This document shows positions 61,044 to 64,000 of a stretch of 64,000 nt of DNA, piece by piece. The notes below the pieces were generated by a model. It was given only the letters and a program-made list of their open reading frames with translations, was not told where the DNA came from and searched no databases. The stretch covers positions 1,426,001 through 1,490,000 of the forward strand of contig NZ_JAAVVW010000003.1 in the NCBI RefSeq assembly GCF_023910625.1, read 5' to 3'. How positions within the stretch are numbered: position 1 is the first letter of the stretch; each line of letters begins with the position of its first letter. This DNA comes from Limnohabitans sp. (lineage in GTDB: Bacteria; Pseudomonadota; Gammaproteobacteria; Burkholderiales; Burkholderiaceae_C). A program made the translations under genes and the position numbers.

Positions 61044-62507
61044 TCAAGATTGTTCTTCGATGAATTCAAGGGCCAGATTGCGGGCCACCAAAGCACGGTA
61101 AGCCCAAGTGGCGCGCAAACCGTCACGGGCAGTGAAGCTGGCGGCAATCGCTGCATCCAACTCGACGGCTTTCACCTCGGATGGGACGCGGCCTTCCAGC
61201 ACGGCTTCGAGCTTGGGCGGGCGGCAAGGCGATGGCGCCAAGCCGTTGTAGGCCAGCTTCACACCGCTCAACTTGCCGCCTTTCAGCGTGTAGCTGATGG
61301 CGGCGCAGGTGGCCGAAATGTCTTGTTCAAAACGCTTGCTCACCTTGTGGGCACGGAAAACTTGGGCCTCTACGGGCTTGGGCAACTCCACCGCTTCGAT
61401 GAACTCACCGGGCTCCATCACGTTTTTCTTCATGCCGGTGTAGAAGTTGTCCAGCAGCACTTTGCGGGTCTTCTCGCCCCGGCGCAGCAACAAGCTGGCA
61501 CCCAGCACCATCAGGCAAGGCATGGTGTCGCCAATGGGCGAGCCGTTGGCGATGTTGCCCGCCAGCGTGGCAGTCGACCGGATGGGGGGTGAGCCAAAGC
61601 GGCGCAGCACTTCGGCGAAGTCGGGGTAAGCCTGGGCCACCAGCGCTTCGACTTGCGTGAGAGACACGGCCGCGCCAATGCGCCAGGCTTTGTCGGTCTC
61701 TTGGATCTGCCGCAACTCGGCCACATTGCCCAAATACATGATGTGGTCGGGGCGGCTGAACTGCTTGTTCACCTGCAGACCGATTTCGGTGCTGCCTGCC
61801 AGCAGTGTGGTCGTGGGGTGCTTTGCCAAATAGTCGGCGACTTCGGCCAGGGTGGCGGGCGAGACAAACTCGTTGCCCTTCTTGGTGCGCACCACGGGCT
61901 GCACGATGATGTCACCGTCCAGGCTCAGCGTGGGCACGCTGGAGCGCTTGATTTCCTTGAGCAAAGGCACATCGGCGCTGTCGTCGAGCTTGAGCCCCGC
62001 GGGCTTGGCGCAGGCCTTGGTGGCCGACTCAATGATCGGCTTGTAGCCGGTGCAACGGCACAGGTTGCCGCTGAGCGAGTCGGTGATTTGCTGGCGGTTG
62101 GGGGTGGGCAAGACCTGCACCAGGTTCACCAAACTCATCACGATGCCGGGCGTACAAAACCCGCACTGCGAGCCATGGCACTTGACCATCTCTTCTTGCA
62201 CCGGGTGCATGCTGCCATCGGCTTTTTTCAAGCTCTCGATGGTTTTCACCGATTTGCCGTCCAGCGACGGCAGCAGCTGAATGCAGGCGTTGGTGGCCAC
62301 ATAGTCCACCCCGGTGCCGGCCGCATTGAGCTCACCCACCATGACCACACAAGCGCCGCAATCGCCTTCGGCGCAGCCCTCTTTGGTGCCGGTGCGGTGC
62401 ATTTGCTCGCGCAAATAGTCCAGAACGGTGGTGGTGCGGCGCTCGCCTTGGGCTTCGACGATGCGGCCGTCGAGCACAAAACGCACGGTGTTGGTGACTT
62501 GGGTCAT
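61044..62507 (-). CDS. xdhA: Xanthine dehydrogenase small subunit (2Fe-2S and FAD domains)
   Basis: 487 residues from ATG 62507, the start fitted to the family. Plant-type 2Fe-2S site CAEGDCGACVV (about 43-53), second cluster CGFCTPG and CRCTGY, then the FAD domain with LAGSTEIGLQVNKQF and GSPIGDTMPCLMVL-type motifs. It passes electrons from XdhB to NAD+. First gene of the xdhAB operon. Confidence 0.96.
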   Translation of the reverse strand: MTQVTNTVRFVLDGRIVEAQGERRTTTVLDYLREQMHRTGTKEGCAEGDCGACVVMVGELNAAGTGVDYVATNACIQLLPSLDGKSVKTIESLKKADGSMHPVQEEMVKCHGSQCGFCTPGIVMSLVNLVQVLPTPNRQQITDSLSGNLCRCTGYKPIIESATKACAKPAGLKLDDSADVPLLKEIKRSSVPTLSLDGDIIVQPVVRTKKGNEFVSPATLAEVADYLAKHPTTTLLAGSTEIGLQVNKQFSRPDHIMYLGNVAELRQIQETDKAWRIGAAVSLTQVEALVAQAYPDFAEVLRRFGSPPIRSTATLAGNIANGSPIGDTMPCLMVLGASLLLRRGEKTRKVLLDNFYTGMKKNVMEPGEFIEAVELPKPVEAQVFRAHKVSKRFEQDISATCAAISYTLKGGKLSGVKLAYNGLAPSPCRPPKLEAVLEGRVPSEVKAVELDAAIAASFTARDGLRATWAYRALVARNLALEFIEEQS

Positions 62508-62602
62508 GGGAGGAGGGGGTATGTAATCGGGAAAGCCTGATTTTAGAGAGGGAAAACCCGCTGTGGATGGCTTTTTCAAAGAGAACGGGCAAATACGCCC
62601 AT

Positions 62603-62666
62603 TTACAACGAGGCCGCATCCCCATTCGGGCAGCTGAATTAATTGGGGTCAGATCCCAATTAATTC
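62603..62666. repeat. Perfect 12-bp palindrome with a duplicated gene tail beside it
   Basis: GAATTAATTGGG (62636-62647) and its exact complement (62655-62666) with a 7-base loop GTCAGAT: the GGGGTCAGA-type palindromes seen in many beta-proteobacteria next to RAYT-like elements. Left of it (62603-62635, minus strand) lies a second copy of the last codons of the thermonuclease gene (SCPNGDAASL and stop), similar to the true end SCPKGDAASI on the right. Confidence 0.7.
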
Positions 62667-62667
62667 G

Positions 62668-63249
62668 TTAGATCGAAGCTGCATCGCCCTTCGGACAGCT
62701 TGCAGGCACTTTGGCCTCTACCCCGTTGCGGTACACCCAAGGGGCCACAGGATTGTCCGACCGTGACCATAGGCCCCTTGAGGTAGCTTTAGCCTCAGCT
62801 TGTGCGGTCGCATAGGCCGTTCGTTGGCGAATGTCGATCTCGCATTTGTAAGCCTCGTAATACCAAGCTGCGCCCTCTTCGACCATCTTCCGGTTGACGT
62901 TGGTGCAATCGGTCTTGAAAACGGTGCCCACCACCCGATCGAAGCGGTCTTTTTCCGAATAGGTGACGGTGACCGTCTGGTTCAAAACCATGACGGCCAA
63001 ATCCGCCCGAGATTGTTGGTCATAGGCTTGGCGCCACTCCGGGGCATCGATGCTGGCCAGCCTAACCCGCTCCCCTGCAACGAAGATGGTGTCACCGTCC
63101 TCCACCAACATGACCGTTCCGGTGAGGCGCTTGTCACCCACATTGACCCCGCAATGCGTTGCAGCCGTCGGTGGCGCAAAACTGGCGCCATCACCCCCGC
63201 CACATGCCGACAAGGCACTCGTCAAAATGAGTAATAAAAGCCGCACCAT
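62668..63249 (-). CDS. Thermonuclease-family (SNase) lipoprotein
   Basis: 193 residues with a lipoprotein signal (LLLLILTSALSAC, lipid Cys near 16). The SNase fold follows: VEDGDTIFVAGERVRLASID, APEWRQAYDQQSRADLAVMV, EKDRFDRVVGTVF. Catalytic Arg in ERVRL and DRFDR and the acidic DGD are present. It cuts DNA or RNA outside the inner membrane. Its last codons appear twice (see the palindrome). Confidence 0.9.
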   Translation of the reverse strand: MVRLLLLILTSALSACGGGDGASFAPPTAATHCGVNVGDKRLTGTVMLVEDGDTIFVAGERVRLASIDAPEWRQAYDQQSRADLAVMVLNQTVTVTYSEKDRFDRVVGTVFKTDCTNVNRKMVEEGAAWYYEAYKCEIDIRQRTAYATAQAEAKATSRGLWSRSDNPVAPWVYRNGVEAKVPASCPKGDAASI

Positions 63250-63392
63250 GGCATCAGCTTAGCCGAGCGAGGCTTGAACGCAAAGACAAAAAGTAGGTCT
63301 CAGCCCAATTTAAGTTGGCCCAGACCCATGCCCCAAAAAGTCCGATGTACCAACGGATGGGCTTATGTTGACCGAGCGCCTACACTGTCCTC

Positions 63393-64000
63393 ATGCCCAT
63401 CACAGACTACGTCCCTTGGTATGTTTTGCCCAAGCGCAAATGTCAACTTTCTGACTTTGACACCGAGCCCCCGGCCGAAGGGCAACTCTCTGGTGACGAA
63501 TTGGATGAGCACTTGGCAGACATGGGCGAAAAGCTCGACAAACTGCAAAGCACCCTGCATGCAGCCAAAACCCGTGGCTTGTTGGTCGTGTTTCAGGGCA
63601 TGGACACATCGGGCAAAGACGGCGTGATTCGCAGTGTTTTCACCCACGTCAGCCCCTTGGGCGTGCGGGCCGAGGCCTTTGGCGTGCCCACCGAGTTGGA
63701 AAGCCGCCATGACTTTTTGTGGCGCATCCATGCCAAAGCGCCTGCGCGGGGCGAAATGGTGATTTTCAACCGAAGCCACTACGAAGATGTGCTGGTCACC
63801 CGCGTGCGGGGCATGATTGACGAGGAAACCTGCCAACAACGGTACGACCACATCCTGCACTTCGAGTCTTTGCTGCACAACGCGGGCATCAGCGTTTTGA
63901 AGTGCTATTTGCACATTTCCAAATCTGAGCAAAAGAAACGCCTGCAAGCCCGGATGGATGACCCACGCAAACATTGGAAGCTGCAGCCCTCGGATTTTGA
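63393..64000 (+). CDS. Polyphosphate kinase 2 (PPK2), 3' truncated by the window
   Basis: First 202 residues. PPK2 motifs: VVFQGMDTSGKDGVIRSVF (Walker A, near 68-86), AFGVPTELESRHDFLWRIH, and IFNRSHYEDVLVTRV (Walker B with the catalytic Asp), then a lid RLQARMDDPRKHWKLQPSDF. PPK2 enzymes move phosphate between polyphosphate and nucleotides. The gene continues past base 64000. Confidence 0.95.
   Translation, partial: MPITDYVPWYVLPKRKCQLSDFDTEPPAEGQLSGDELDEHLADMGEKLDKLQSTLHAAKTRGLLVVFQGMDTSGKDGVIRSVFTHVSPLGVRAEAFGVPTELESRHDFLWRIHAKAPARGEMVIFNRSHYEDVLVTRVRGMIDEETCQQRYDHILHFESLLHNAGISVLKCYLHISKSEQKKRLQARMDDPRKHWKLQPSDF

Overview
The window looks like a chromosomal segment of a Burkholderiales bacterium, most probably Comamonadaceae. 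The grounds are high-GC codon use in the housekeeping genes, an XdhA/XdhB/XdhC plus PuuD urate route, Bmp-type ABC importers, LrgAB and PPK2. The genus cannot be fixed from sequence alone.

Layout. Positions 1-4260 are a rearranged scar: a crotonase tail, a GNAT stub, and two near-identical directly repeated IS3-family copies (515-1813 and 2440-3738). Between them lies the last part of a contact-dependent inhibition (CDI) toxin gene with its probable immunity gene, and an antitoxin gene is cut by the second copy. Positions 4265-7000 hold an NYN-domain ribonuclease with an MbcA/ParS-like tail, a gutted histone-deacetylase-like gene, a REP doublet and two genes of a Mu-like prophage. Positions 7093-9000 hold a Fic gene and a higA whose higB has been deleted to a 17-codon stub. 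Positions 9097-14800 carry an MmeI-like restriction-methylation gene, split by an ISL3-family element with an 8-bp target duplication, followed at once by an AT-richer OLD-like ATPase/TOPRIM gene.

Positions 14963-23849 are the most unusual part. Four copies of the 3' end of one SF1 helicase gene, with no helicase body present, alternate with toxin-antitoxin or toxin-like modules: AbiEi/AbiEii; BrnTA, a Fic gene, orphan VapC, MqsRA and a broken RelBE; a RelE/Xre pair; and MazEF. Several of these toxin genes have a -10 box only 5-9 bases before the start codon, as expected for leaderless mRNAs. Mosaic and truncated antitoxin genes show repeated recombination here.

From about 24.5 kb onward the content is ordinary core and metabolic sequence: queF, yaaA, a TonB receptor, rhlE, a frameshifted dcd, homoserine dehydrogenase with a threonine-rich leader peptide, and a large purine salvage/catabolism neighbourhood at 37-62.5 kb. 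The purine genes make a connected route. A Bmp-type ABC importer (39.8-44.5 kb) would bring in nucleosides or bases. An adenine-deaminase-type enzyme gives hypoxanthine, GuaD gives xanthine, an 8-oxoguanine-deaminase-type enzyme and XdhAB (with the XdhC maturation factor) give urate, and PuuD oxidises urate. A glycerate 2-kinase fits the later glyoxylate branch. A Phd/CcdB pair, LrgAB, an acyltransferase, two MFS transporters, a thermonuclease lipoprotein and the start of a PPK2 gene fill the rest. No tRNA, rRNA or CRISPR array was seen.
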